This document shows, one piece after another, positions 36,358 to 46,989 of a stretch of 64,000 bases of DNA. The position numbers were made by a program, and so were the translations under genes. Location of the stretch: the NCBI RefSeq assembly GCF_001625195.1, contig NC_054391.1:744001-808000 (forward strand). The letters are read 5' to 3'. The stretch comes from Drechmeria coniospora. Its lineage: Eukaryota > Ascomycota > Sordariomycetes > Hypocreales > Ophiocordycipitaceae. Every line of letters starts with the position of its first letter. Position 1 is the stretch's first letter. The notes beneath the pieces were generated by a model. The model searched no databases and was not told where the DNA came from. It was given only the letters and a program-made list of their open reading frames with translations.

Positions 36358-36845
36358 ATGGATCCCACTAACCAAAGGTCAGAAGACCAACCTATTGGAA
36401 ATTAAAAAATACCTACTGGTACAACAAACGCAAATTAACGAACTATTACAGCAACTCAATACTGTTGTCCTACGGATATAAGAACGACTAAACGTTATTG
36501 AGTCAACCCTTAGTACTAGTACTACTATTACTAAGACAGAGGATACCTACTCTATCTATATTCTAAACAAAAAGGCATTTTAATTCCCGGAATATAAAAA
36601 ACTCAAAGGCACCGAGAACTACAAGCTATAGGAGCAATCCATATAAATACAACTCTAAGCCCTTGATCTGGAAGGCTTTCTTAACAAGCCCTTAATTGCA
36701 TCTAGCTTTTCAAGCAGAAATCAGGCCAATTTACTTATACTACTACGGAATAGTTATACAAAAGAAATCTCAAAATCGACTGTATATATCAAAAATCCAA
36801 CTAATATTTTCCTACTACTAAAAACGCACTACGTTATGGTATCGG
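36358..36845 (+). pseudogene. decayed Copia-type gag
   Basis: A broken frame reads F-P-E-Y-K-K-L-K-G-T-E-N-Y-K-L then stop, E-Q-S-I, stop, I-Q-L, stop, A-L-D-L-E-G-F-L, the start of the gag domain of fungal Copia elements (usual pattern L-x-G-x-x-N-Y-x-x-W). The stops are TAG or TAA where Trp, Glu or Arg/Gln would be expected. The element continues no further than the downstream repeat. Confidence 0.65.
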
Positions 36846-37005
36846 GCTTAGTCCGATATAGGAGAACGGAGGGAACCAAGGGATCCACTAGGAGGAACGC
36901 ACACAACTAGAAGCCCTAGTTGCCAAGTAGTTTTCCCTCCTTCAAGTCTTTTAATAAATATTATTGAGAGCTCTAGAGCAGTTGCCTAGTGACTCTGTAA
37001 CACAC
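36838..37005. repeat. 170-bp direct repeat, copy 1
   Basis: Matches 38418-38590. It begins TATGGTATCGGGCTTAG, which resembles the TGGTATC-type primer-binding or boundary sequences of Copia elements, and ends near GCAGTTGCCTAGTGACTC. Copy 2 directly precedes the Gypsy gag relic. Confidence 0.5.
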
Positions 37006-37103
37006 TACTCCGAAGGTTACGAAACCAAACGCTCCAACCTATATAAGGCCTACTATAACCTTATATTCAAGGGGTACAAAGGAACACTCAATGCATTCCA
37101 TAA

Positions 37104-38028
37104 TTTTTAGAAATAAAAGGGGAAATACCTCTTGAAATAAAGGGGTAAAATAGGAAGGGTGCACAGTAGAAGTACAGTTGTACGGACTATCCAAAATGGA
37201 TATCAATCGAGGCTATTAGTAATAGCAGGAAGTACACCAGTCAGTAACTGGGCAGAGAATACAGATTTGAATAAGTCAAAAGGTAGTACCAAGATGCGAT
37301 TCAGAAAAGAAAGACTTTTGTGTTTCTTATTCTTACTTGTATTCTTGTAGCTTTTATGTGTTTTCCTATCTAAGAGTGTAGGAAAGGTAGGACCATTATA
37401 TACCTAAGAGGTAATACCTCTATCAGTGCAATGTGCACGTATTGGAATTCTGTCTGATTCCATACAATGCATCTCCGAACAATCTACTTGCATTCAATAC
37501 AACTCTAAATACTCTGGTTGAGTTATACTGCAAGTTGCACAGTTGGTATATATAACTAGCAGACTTAGTTGGTATTAATATTCGGTCGCGACAGTACAGC
37601 AGTAGTACTGCAGTAGTTAAGCGGGCCAGTAGTAGTACTACTAGCAAGCAACTGCTAGTTGTAGTTAGGTGGGTCCTAGCGCGCAATAGTAGTACTGTTA
37701 GCGGGCAACTACTAGTAGTAGTTGGGAGAGCGTTAATTAACGGTCCGATTAATGATCTTGCTTAGTCGACTAAGTACTACTTGTACAAGACGCGCAACAG
37801 TAGTAAATTGGCTGGGCAGTAGTACTGCTATTAGTTATACTAAGTCGGAGTAAGGAGAATTTGTATAGTATTGCAATTAGTTAACTCAATATACTACTTA
37901 TACGTACAGTACAGTAGTAGTATATTGGCGAGCAATAGTACTACTGCCAGGTGTTACAAGTAGTAACACATTTAGGATAGTATCCTATTTGGGTAGTCTT
38001 ACTAGTATAAATACCAGTAATTTTAACA
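37104..38028. repeat. 0.93-kb dispersed direct repeat, copy 2 (LTR-like)
   Basis: Second copy of the repeat at 35118-36055, with scattered transitions and small indels. Spacing between the copies is about 1.05 kb, far short of an intact Copia interior (about 4 kb), so if they are LTRs the interior has been deleted. Confidence 0.6.
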
Positions 38029-38214
38029 GCTTCTTATAATATACGTTCCGCATAGCATAAGAAAGCACGTAGCTATTGCCGACAAGGAGCATACTTTAAA
38101 CAATGCTCTAGAAAAGACTTTTCTATTTACATAACAGCAACATTATAAATTTCATATAAACACAAATATCAGGGCACGGATTAGAGTACAGTAGTCAGAG
38201 CCGGAAAATAATAG

Positions 38215-38290
38215 CAGCGGCCAGGTTAGTCACAACGGTCCCGGCAGTTACAGCAGCGGCTCGGCTAGTTACAACAGTCCCGGCAGTTAC
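38215..38290. repeat. short inverted copy of the 10.8-kb minisatellite
   Basis: Units such as CCCGGCAGTTACAGC and CGGCTAGTTACAAC are the reverse complement of the minisatellite unit at 10815-11380. The hairpin arm CGCATAGCATAA (38054-38065) lies on its left, mirroring the arrangement at 11397. Confidence 0.6.
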
Positions 38291-38688
38291 AGCTGTTAAA
38301 ATACTAGTATTTATACTAGTAAGACTACCCAAATAGGATACTATCCTATTAGTACTAGTAGTATTTATTGAAATACTGGTATTTATGCTAGTAAGACTAC
38401 CCAAATAGGATACTTATTATAGTATCGGGTTTAGCCCAATATTCAAGAATAAAGGGAACCAAGGGACCTACTAGGAAGCGCGCATATAACTAGAAGCCCT
38501 AGTTACTAAGTAGTTTTCCCTCCTTTAAGTCTTTTAATAAATATTATTAAGAGCCCTAGAGCAGTTGCCTAGTAACTCCTTAACATTTAAAAGACTTTAC
38601 TTATACCGGTTAGGAGGAAGGAGAAGCCTAACTATCGTAAGTTAAAATAGACAAGGGGAAGCCCAAAGAAATTAACCTCCAGTAAGTT

Positions 38689-39840
38689 ATGGAGGACTTT
38701 ATAGCAAAAGTCCATACGGAGTTTGGCCGAATGCACGCCCAAATGGAAACGTACTCCGTCTAAATCTCAGCCCTGCAGAAGAATGGACAGCAATAGGTAC
38801 AGCAGGACCTAGGGCACTCGTCGGCCCAGCTAATAGACACCTTAACAATTAACTCCCAGCAGAAACGGACCGGGGATAAGTCAAGCATACTACGGGCCCG
38901 TATTAAACGCAAACCGATCCCGGTCGGGGACCCGTATAACGGCAATAAGGGCACCTTTGCAGCCTGGAAGTTCTATATAGACCGCAAGCTTTAGGTAGAT
39001 AGGGACTTTATCGGGTCCGCCTAGGACCAATAGATCTTTGTCTAGCAAAACCTCTCAGCAAAAGTCCAGCAATAAGTTATAACGTACTTCAAGGAAGGTA
39101 CCCGCATCAGTTACGACCCGTTCCAATTCCTAACGTACCTCGAATCGGCTTACAGTAGCCCCTACCACTAGCGACTAGCAGTTATTGAACTGGAGGACAT
39201 TAGGCAAAGGACGTCGGAATCGTTCCTAGCGTTCCTTATACGCTTCGAAGAGAAGCTTATACTAGCAGGAGGGATATATTAGCCTAGCAAGGTAAAACTT
39301 ATAAAGCTCCGCATTAGGCTAACTAAGAGAATAAGGGATTATATTCTCTAGCAGGGAACTATAATAGATAATTATAACGAGGCGGTCGATATATATAAAC
39401 GAATTGCATCCGAAATAGAATTGCAACGCATAGAGGACAAAATCAGGGACTAGAGCGGGCCCAGCTAGGGGACGGCTAGGGCAACCCCCCAACCCAACAA
39501 GGACGGCAACACCCTAATGTTAGGGGTTAACTCGGCGGGCTCTAGGGCTATAACCGGGCCTAGAGCGGCTACGACCAGGCCGATAACGAAAACGAACTAG
39601 GGCTAAGGCAGGCCCTAACAGTAGGTAAGATAGGTTATACAGGAAGAAAGGGACAGGCATAGGGCGGCCGGTATATATATTCGCTATAGGAAGGGAGGCT
39701 ACTATATTTAACAATACCTACAACAAGCCGTAATCCTATATACACTAGGGATAAGCATCCAGGCCGCTTAGGGGGAAGAGTATATTAGTAAGGAACTAAA
39801 GACTAAGGAAGAGGAGGGAAATAAAGCGCCTTTAAGCTAA
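38689..39840 (+). pseudogene. Gypsy-type gag relic with many TAG/TAA stops
   Basis: A single register from the ATG at 38689 can be followed for about 250 codons: a helical N-terminal part, F-A-A-W-K-F-Y-I-D-R-K-L, a retrotransposon gag core with F-L-A-F-L-I-R-F-E-E-K, then a Pro/Asn-rich linker and a degraded zinc-knuckle area near 39675. About a dozen in-frame stops occur, all TAG or TAA and nearly all where Gln or Trp is expected; none is TGA. This pattern is what RIP produces. Confidence 0.75.
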
Positions 39841-40161
39841 GTCTCGTATGGAGGTACAAAGGGTTTATAGGCAAGCGGACCTTAAGGAACTAAGGGAATT
39901 AGGAAACTAAGTTTAAAAAGATTACACTAAGGATAGATAGACTACCCTTTCTTATTGCTATACTCGTAAATTCTATAAGATTCCTTAATATTTAAATCAA
40001 TAGCAGCTATAACTACTATAGGGCTATTAGCAAAAGGATAGCCTAACGCCTGTAACTTAAGCTTATTCCTCTTCCAATAAAACGGCTACTCTAAACGGCT
40101 ATTACAATATCTTAGCGGAATACAAGCAATACCCTCGCCTACCCTACAATAACCAATATAG

Positions 40162-41293
40162 TTGGGCAAGCGCTCCTACTTCTGATAATGGTGCTGGACC
40201 GTGGACAGAGACATTATTGGTAAGGTTTAGCTTGTCGATTAGAACCTGGACAGTTGTTCGGTCTTTGGGGAATATTGGAACAAATTCCTTTGGGGGCACC
40301 TATGCCACAGAAGACGGCTATCTTTACGGCATCATGGGTGACGTAGGCGAGATTTGGAGGGTTAATGTGTTAAACTCAGCACCAGCCGAATTTGTGTTTG
40401 ACACTGGTACTGGCTTCGGTCCAAACTTCAACGGCGCGAGTTGTTTTGATGGCTCCATCCCCGTATGCTCATCTCCCTCGCCAACTCTTGTTCCGTATAG
40501 TTGTAACAGCACTCTTGGTTTTGTATCAGAAAACTACTCACCCACATATCCGAATCCATTTTACAGTATTGCATCAAATTCAAGCCTACTTACTCTTCAA
40601 ACTACGGATTTAGGATTTAGTGGCTCATGGGGAATACTTGGCTTGAACATAATAGACCACTATATTTATGGGGTTAATGCTGCATCATTGAACATTTACC
40701 GGATTGGTGCTAATGGCAGCTCTTCGATCCTTCCAGTTGGTTCTTTTCCTTCTGGTTCAGGCGCTCCATTATTCGGTACTATGGCTCCAAATGGTCATTT
40801 TTTTGCCTTTTTCGGCAGTACTGGTGTTGGTCCTGTAGCAGCTGGCTGGTGGTGGATGGAAGTTGATTTATCAGATTCATGCTCCGCGTCATTTGGCTCA
40901 TTAGTTGCCGATGGTAGCGCTACACACCATGCGTACTACATCGGCGGTATCGCTTATGTTCCGGGTGGAGGAAATTATTTCTATGGTTGGGCAAGCGCTC
41001 CTACTTCTGATAATGGTGCTGGACCGTGGACAGAGACATTATTGGTAAGGTTTAGCTTGTCGATTAGAACCTGGACAGTTGTTCGGTCTTTGGGGAATAT
41101 TGGAACAAATTCCTTTGGAGGCACCTATGCCACAGAAGACGGCTATCTTTACGGCATCATGGGTGACGTAGGCGAGATTTGGAGGGTTAATGTGTTAAAC
41201 TCAGCACCAGCCGAATTTGTGTTTGACACTGGTACTGGTGTTGGTCCTAATTTTAATGGTGTCAGCTGTTTGGAGTTTGTAAATTATATTTAA
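40162..41293 (+). pseudogene. 5'-truncated adhesin-like gene (propeller-like domains only)
   Basis: An open frame enters from the left at about 40162 without a start codon and ends at the stop at 41291-41293. It encodes the last third of one propeller-like domain and a full second one, of the same kind as the end of the giant gene (I-W-R-V-N-V, S-C-F-D, G-W-W-W-M-E-V-D-L, Y-V-P-G-G-G-N-Y). The left edge is a junction with Gypsy debris; signal peptide and repeats are gone. Sequence 40162-40440 is nearly identical to 40988-41250 within the same gene. The frame itself is not decayed, so the break looks recent. Confidence 0.75.
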
Positions 41294-42010
41294 CCGCACC
41301 GGACGATTCTAGATCTCTACGGAGGGACCCAGGTAACCAACAATTGAGAAATATATCCCCAATCGGGGCGAAATGAACACCGGCCAGAAGCTCTCAGCAA
41401 GAGAGAAACAGTGTCTATACATTGACTTGTATGAAGGCAGATATTATGTGTTGACCAATGTGTTTGTTGGATCTCTCCTGGTCGGCTCTGCAGATGTCAT
41501 GCAAGCTACTCTACCCTATATATGCCAGATAATGAGTACCGTAGGTCACTAATCTTATATGCCGTGGTTGGTATCTCTTAACTGCATGGCATGAGTCTCA
41601 CCGCTCCGTTAATATGCACTTCGTCGTCTCTCAATTGGCAAATACTCTTCCCGGAAACCGGCCAGGTAGCTCATTCAGAGCGATAAATTTGGTTTGCAGT
41701 TGATCATAGAAGGTGACAATTCTGGGCTCAGGTCAATGGTTGTATGTAGTTGTAAGATATTTAACTTAACCTTGTTCAACGCGCGCCATGGGTGTATTTG
41801 TACTAGCACCGATGGAAGTTTCGCCAAAGTGCAGCGGACGCGTCGGATCGCGTCGATGTCGAATTGGCACCCTGCAGCAGGCAGCCATGCCAGAGTTTCG
41901 TAGCAACATATAACCCGGTTACGTGGGTTACTGATTATTGATTGATTAGGAGCTTACCAATACTAATACCATGTCCGTAACAATCAGTAATCAGTACTGC
42001 TTGATAACTG
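41294..42010. other. no gene recognised
   Basis: Mixed sequence with only short frames. No repeat or domain was identified. Confidence 0.4.
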
Positions 42011-42780
42011 ACTGCTTGTCGAGAGCCCTAAGGTCGACACGCTGAGGGAGGCGTTTAGCTCGCCTCCCAAGAGCTGCGGCAAATCCTTTCACATCTTCAC
42101 CATCTATCAGCTCGTTCGCAAGTTCTACGACAGGGAGATTAAGACATGGGCCGAGCTGATAACCACACTCGGCGTCGAGGCCCCCGACCCGACAAAGGAC
42201 GAAAGCTCGCAAAAGGTAGCTCAGTACGGCGTTCGTCTCAAGGCACGTTCCCCTCACCTGCCTGCCCTTCCGCTATTCGCGCCTGCAGGGCCGGGACTCT
42301 TGACGTCGGAGACTAACCGGAGAGGGCGGCGCAGAAATAGATAAACTCGATGCACGTCAAGAGCTTTTTTAAGTATCTCATGGACATACCCAACGACTAC
42401 TGGACGAACATCCCCACCGACGCCGACCCGACGGCGATCCGTGTTCGCGACGGCGTCGCCATTGAGGACGACATGGCCCTGCGATCCATCCTACCGCAGA
42501 TACGGCCAAAGAGAGGCTGTAGGTCGGCCGAGGAAGAGGCGGCGGTGAAGGCTTTGGCGAAGAGGAGGCGATTAATGGCTTCGTCCGCCGCCGGCAACCA
42601 GTATCCAGCGGCACAGCCGTCGTGGCCGGCAGATGCTGGCGGCCGTGCCTTTGCGTTGCCAGGTCCGGACATGCCGCACCGCGTCGACTACGACAGCCTG
42701 TACCCGGTACCGCCGAGCATCGGTCAGAGGCCTGCATCGGCCGTAACGCCGACGCCGAACGATGCCGGCCTGGGGGGCAA
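42011..42780 (+). pseudogene. Abp2-like (ARS-binding protein 2) gene fragment
   Basis: A first block (42011-42242) encodes the S-C-G-K-S-F-H-I-F-T-I-Y-Q-L-V-R-K-F-Y-D signature and a second (42335 onward) the M-H-V-K-S-F-F-K-Y-L-M-D-I-P-N-D-Y-W region of the fungal Abp2 family, a nuclear protein known in fission yeast to bind replication origins. Between them is an intron with branch site GACTAACC (42311-42318) and GCGCAG acceptor; the 5' site is GC rather than GT. The codon just after the acceptor that should be Trp is TAG, a RIP-type change. The N-terminus is absent and the C-terminal part runs in frame into polyketide synthase sequence, so this is a broken fragment. Confidence 0.65.
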
Positions 42781-43340
42781 CAGTCCCTATATAAATAGTG
42801 CCAATAGGGTCAATGGAGCGAATGGAGTCAATGGTGCCAGTGGTCTCTACACAAATAGCCACTGTGACACCTACGCAAACGGGGGTCAAACGGCCATCAT
42901 AATACCCATACCAACCGAGAACACAAAGCCTCACGAGATCGGCATCGATGCCCCCCCAAGTGCCCAAAGGCCGTTTCAGCCCGTTGCTATCTGCGGTATG
43001 GCATGTCGACTACCCGGAGGCATCCACTCCCCCTCGGAGCTCTGGTCTTTTCTTCACGCCGGCAAGGACGCCCGAGGTCCCGTACCGCCCACTCGCTACA
43101 ATATCTCGACCTATAACTCGCCGGACAAGAAGCCCGGCAGTATCATCGCCCGTTCTACCAACGACCTGGCCGCGTTAGCTACGTCCTTCTCCATACCACG
43201 AACCGAAGTCGAGACGCTTGACCCCCAGTAGCGCTTACTCCTCGAGGTAGCCCGAGAGGTCCTCGACGATTCGGGTGAGACAGGCTGGAGGGGTTCGAAA
43301 CATTCGCGTGTACGTTGGCAGCTACGGCCAGGACACGTAC
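42781..43340 (+). pseudogene. polyketide synthase N-terminal ketosynthase fragment
   Basis: In the same frame as the Abp2 fragment, an Asn/Gly linker (N-G-A-N-G-V-N-G) leads into P-V-A-I-C-G-M-A-C-R-L-P-G-G, the start of the ketosynthase domain of fungal type I polyketide synthases, then G-P-V-P-P-T-R-Y-N and L-D-P-Q. The next Gln is TAG, then L-L-L-E-V and, after a frameshift, I-R-V-Y-V-G-S-Y-G-Q-D. The active-site Cys region is not reached, so no enzyme can be made. The right end joins hAT transposase sequence. Confidence 0.8.
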
Positions 43341-43344
43341 TTAG

Positions 43345-44095
43345 CTATACTGACTCAACTTAAAATAGCCACCAAACGCCTGGAGGGTCGTCCTAAGGAA
43401 GGAAAGTTCGGAGCAACTTGGGAGGAGGTCCTGCTAACGAAGGAGTGGCTCTTGAAGCGCCTCGAGGAGTCGAAACTACAACATGAGCGGGATGAAGAAC
43501 CATATCTACGGATTGGCTGCAGCTTAGGTTGGATGAAGTTGGACCAATACTACACCCTCACTGAGGACAGCCCCGCCTACCTCGCAACTCTGGTGCTTCA
43601 TCCTGCGTTTCGCTAGTCAACGGTGGAGACGCAGTGGGCTGGTCATCTGAAGTAGTTGATCACAGGCCGGGCAGCTGTAGAAGAGCTGTGGGGTGGATAT
43701 CGGAACCTCTCCATCGAGCAGGATGCGATACCTGGACAGCCGACCGTAGCAAGGAAGACGACTGAACTAGATGATTTCATGGCCTCAGTTAGGAAGCCTA
43801 GTACACAGCCTGCACCGTCGACATCCGCGGCACGAAACGAAAATACGGAGTGGGTAGCTACAACTGACCCAGGTAATTGTTTGGTGGACAACCCCATTCA
43901 GGATTGGCTATTCCGAAGACGTCAATTTCCACGATTGTCCAGGATAGCAATTAATCTCTTTTCAGTTCCGGCTATTCTTCCGAGCCAGAGCGCATCTTTA
44001 GCCTCGCAGCGCAGATAGTTTCAGCGCAAAGAGGCCGGCTCAAAGCAGACCTAATTAGCGCAGCTCTGTATATATCGGCTTGGGAGAAAAGTAGG
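43345..44095 (+). pseudogene. hAT transposase C-terminal fragment
   Basis: Contains the hAT dimerisation region: K-L-D-Q-Y-Y-T-L-T-E-D-S-P-A-Y-L, L-V-L-H-P-A-F-R, then after stops W-L-F-R-R-R-Q-F-P-R-L-S and, after one frameshift near 43985, E-P-E-R-I-F-S-L-A-A-Q. Two stops are TAG in place of Trp. The DDE core and TIRs were not found. Confidence 0.8.
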
Positions 44096-44230
44096 TTTAT
44101 TCAAATATCCAAATAAATCCAAATCGGACATAAGCCAAACCAAATTGAATCAAATTGATGATTTCCGTTCCCGAGTCAAATCGAATTGGATGCCCGATTT
44201 GAGCTAATTTATTTATTTGCAAGCCTGCCT

Positions 44231-44780
44231 TTACCGTCACCCGCAGCTTGTTTGAAATGTGTCGATAGTGGTTTATGACGCACCGATGACGGTATAAGAC
44301 GCAAAATGGTCGACTGGAATAAGGGCTCAGGGAGGACGTATAGGGGCAAGTGGCAGAGAGAATAAACCAACCCAGTCAAAGCCGCATTGGTAACGGAAGT
44401 TGCCGTTGCGTGATTCGATAACCCTATCGCCTTGCCCCCCACTCCCCCCACCCCCCCCTACTCCCGACTTTCGTACTTGTATGGTAAAATTCGTTGCGGA
44501 TATTGCAAGCAAGGTCACGATACGGTCGTTGAGATGGCCTCAGTTTATGACGGAAATAAGGTTAGGGAATACAGATGTGTGGGCAATCTCTTCGTTGTTG
44601 AAACCTAATGGCCTCGACGTATTCCGTAGGCAAAACAGGGTTCGATAGTAGACAGGCACCTCGAGGTTGGACGCAGGATATGTGACATGGCACGACACCA
44701 TGACATGCAGCGTTATTGAAACAGACGAAAGCGCTACTGGCATATTCCGTTCATAATTACCCAATCTGTGTTGTCATATA
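44231..44780 (+). repeat. segment duplicated at 58785-59357, copy 1
   Basis: Direct repeat of about 550 bp with the copy at 58785-59357. Copy 2 has about 40 extra bp near 58937-58980. Both copies end at the same point, followed by TA and a pogo TIR, so the transposon insertion predates the duplication. Coding content not recognised. Confidence 0.75.
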
Positions 44781-45140
44781 AGTTAGCCCCCACCCCCAAG
44801 ACGGGCATCCTAATTGACGATAAGGCGGCTAACTTCAAAGCCCAAAAACAGCATTATCAAGGCTATAATATTAAACTAAAATATCTAGAGTATCTATTCA
44901 AGCTGCTATTCAAAGGCTTTTAAAGTCAAAGCTAGAAGTCAAGGCGGCTGCTGGGGCCGGATCTAGTACCTAACGAAGTCTGGCTCGAGTCTCAACAATT
45001 ATACTAATCTGTGCAAAGCGTTCATTGAGATCTTGAGCTACTTTTTGCTTCTTCTTAAGGCTAAAGTCGATAGACTTAATATTGCAATTGAGCGGTCTTT
45101 GCCTGGGCCTCTGCAAGGTTAGTAGTATTGTATGCATCAA
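44781..45140 (-). mobile_element. pogo element 3' end relic
   Basis: Starts with the TIR (AGTTAGCCCCCACCCCCAAG) after a TA, and matches the right 0.36 kb of the complete element (54869-55230), including the sequence after the transposase stop. It is cut off just before the LTR at 45148. Confidence 0.8.
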
Positions 45141-45147
45141 GGGTACC

Positions 45148-45336
45148 TGTGACGATATCGTATATCGTTCTCTTCCTAGCCTACCCTACACCCTCCATCA
45201 CGTGACGCGCGGACCGTCTGGGTATATAGGCCGTTCCTCGCCGCCCTTGCTGTTTTCTGTCTCTTTTCTTCCTCCTTAGTTCGAAAATTCTACAGTCTTT
45301 GCGCATACTGCCTTCCTGCTAGTCAGCTTCGTGACA
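45148..45336 (+). mobile_element. solo LTR at a gene/transposon junction, no target duplication
   Basis: 189 bp beginning TGTGACGA and ending TTCGTGACA, nearly identical to 34526-34716 but inverted. The flanks (GTACC on the left, CTCCA on the right) do not match, and they belong to different sequences: a pogo relic on the left, the 3' part of the deaminase-like gene on the right. Its promoter-like part points into that gene from the 3' side. Confidence 0.85.
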
Positions 45337-46810
45337 CTCCAGCGATTAAACGCATTAAGCCCACCAGGAGCATTATCGGGCCGATCTAATATATGCTGGA
45401 AAAAACCACCTCTAAGAATGTTTCCGTGTTCATCGAAACTCCCGCCAGCAGCTCCAAGTGCAGCAAAACTATAAGCTTCCAGTAAACTCTGGAGTAAACG
45501 TCGTTAGTATATAGTCGAAATATGATATATGCACAATTATAATAGCAACATACTATGGTCTGGAGTTGAAATCCAAATTAGCTCTTTGCGGTTATCAGAC
45601 TCTGCGTCGGCCATAGATAGGAACATACCATTCTTACTTGTTTTGGTCCTAATCCATCAGGCCCATAAACCCGATTGTAAAGCTCATACACACCACCAGC
45701 TTGAAGGCCCATCCCGAAACTGCGTATACGACCAAGGAGGTTTAACTTCGATTTCTCAATTGCTTGGTTCTTGTAATCGGTACTGTTTATATTTTTGCTT
45801 GACGTAGGCGTTTGATCCTTCAATTTGTCGCCATTTAATTGATTCTCTGATTTTTGTTCATTTTTTTGTTTCTCGTCGTTCGTCTTTTTTCCGTTCCCGT
45901 TGTTGCAGACTAAGGCGCTGCGCTTTTGGATGCACGGTGGTTTGGCATCAGGACCATCGTGCTCACTTTTGGTTCGTTCGGCATCAGGACTATCGGGGTC
46001 CTTGCTTTTGGACCTTAACGTTGACGAGGACGTCTTTCGCTCCGGCGTTCCGGGTCTGGCCTGGTACTCGTCGAAGCCGGGGACATATAATTTTTTGAAC
46101 TTGTCGAAATCGAGGGGAGTCGTGGCTGCCTTAACCTTTGTTTTGACTGCATCCAATTCCAGTCTTTCCACGACTGCTTTGCATCCCGCTCCACCGTTGC
46201 CGCAGGGGTTTTGGACCTTGCCGGACTGGTTGATCGCCACCACCATGCTGTTTTTTAGAGGGTCATTGATTTTGCTCTCTTGCCCGTCTGCAGGGTTGGG
46301 CCTGCTAATGGCATCTCCGCGAGTCCTGTAGTACAGATCCAGTGCAGCAATCTCGCCGCAGGATCCGCCCGTTCTGTGGCCTCCGCATTGGTCGATGATG
46401 TGCGTCATCTCCGTTCCCGGATACTTGTCGTGGGGACGGGGGTCGCGATTCTTGTTGCCTGCCGCGTTCTTTATCGACCCTGCAATAAAGATTTCATTGT
46501 CAACCTTGAGGACGCTGACCATTCCCGGAGCATCAGTGTTCTTCTTTTTGGCAAGCTCGTCTACCTCTACCCGCGCTTGCTTGCCAATTGTTACCAGGTC
46601 TTCCTGGGTAAGGGCGCGGTGGCCTTCTGGGACTTGGAGGCGCGAGACGAAGAGATTTTGGCCCCTGGGGTTGCCATCTTTGTCTTTGAGATTACTCAAC
46701 TTGTCGTCCAGCATGATTCCAAAGTGTGCATCGCACAGTTGCGCTATGGCCAAGATGGTGATGACCAAAAACCGCTGAAATCGGTTGATTTTGCAAGAAG
46801 CCATGACCAT
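45276..46810 (-). CDS. secreted deaminase-like protein, two exons, 3' end replaced by LTR
   Basis: Exon 1 (46810-45638) starts with a signal peptide (residues 1-28). Residues about 97-220 show the zinc-deaminase pattern: a beta-hairpin (M-V-S-V-L-K-V-D-N-E-I-F-I-A-G), then C151-G-E153 at the start of a helix, a strand, and P202-C203 with C210 before a second helix. Cys/Glu/Cys/Cys would bind zinc and activate water; family placement is inferred from this motif. A Lys/Ser/Pro-rich linker follows (about 240-350). A 149-nt intron (45637-45489; GTAAGA donor, ACTAAC branch, CTCCAG acceptor) joins in phase to an Ala/Gly-rich exon that enters the LTR at 45336 and stops at 45276, so about 20 C-terminal residues are LTR-derived and the native end is lost. 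About 461 aa. Target unknown; a secreted effector or toxin is possible. Confidence 0.6.
45489..45637 (-). other. intron of the deaminase-like gene
   Basis: GTAAGA at the 5' end, ATACTAAC about 20 nt before the 3' end, and TTTACTCCAG at the end. Phase 0 on both sides. Reading through instead gives an unrelated tail of about 19 residues, so splicing is the better model. Confidence 0.7.
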
Positions 46811-46989
46811 TATTCGCCGAGTAACAAATTATCAAACAACAAGAGAGTTTCTTATTTGGAATATAGATAATACTGGTAGAAATTCTTGTGTTGAATAAGT
46901 GTGTGGGAAGCGTATCCCTTACCCTTCTAGTTACCTAGGTAGGTTATCCAACCTGGTACAGTCGTATAAGGTGGATCTCCTCCTTTTAC

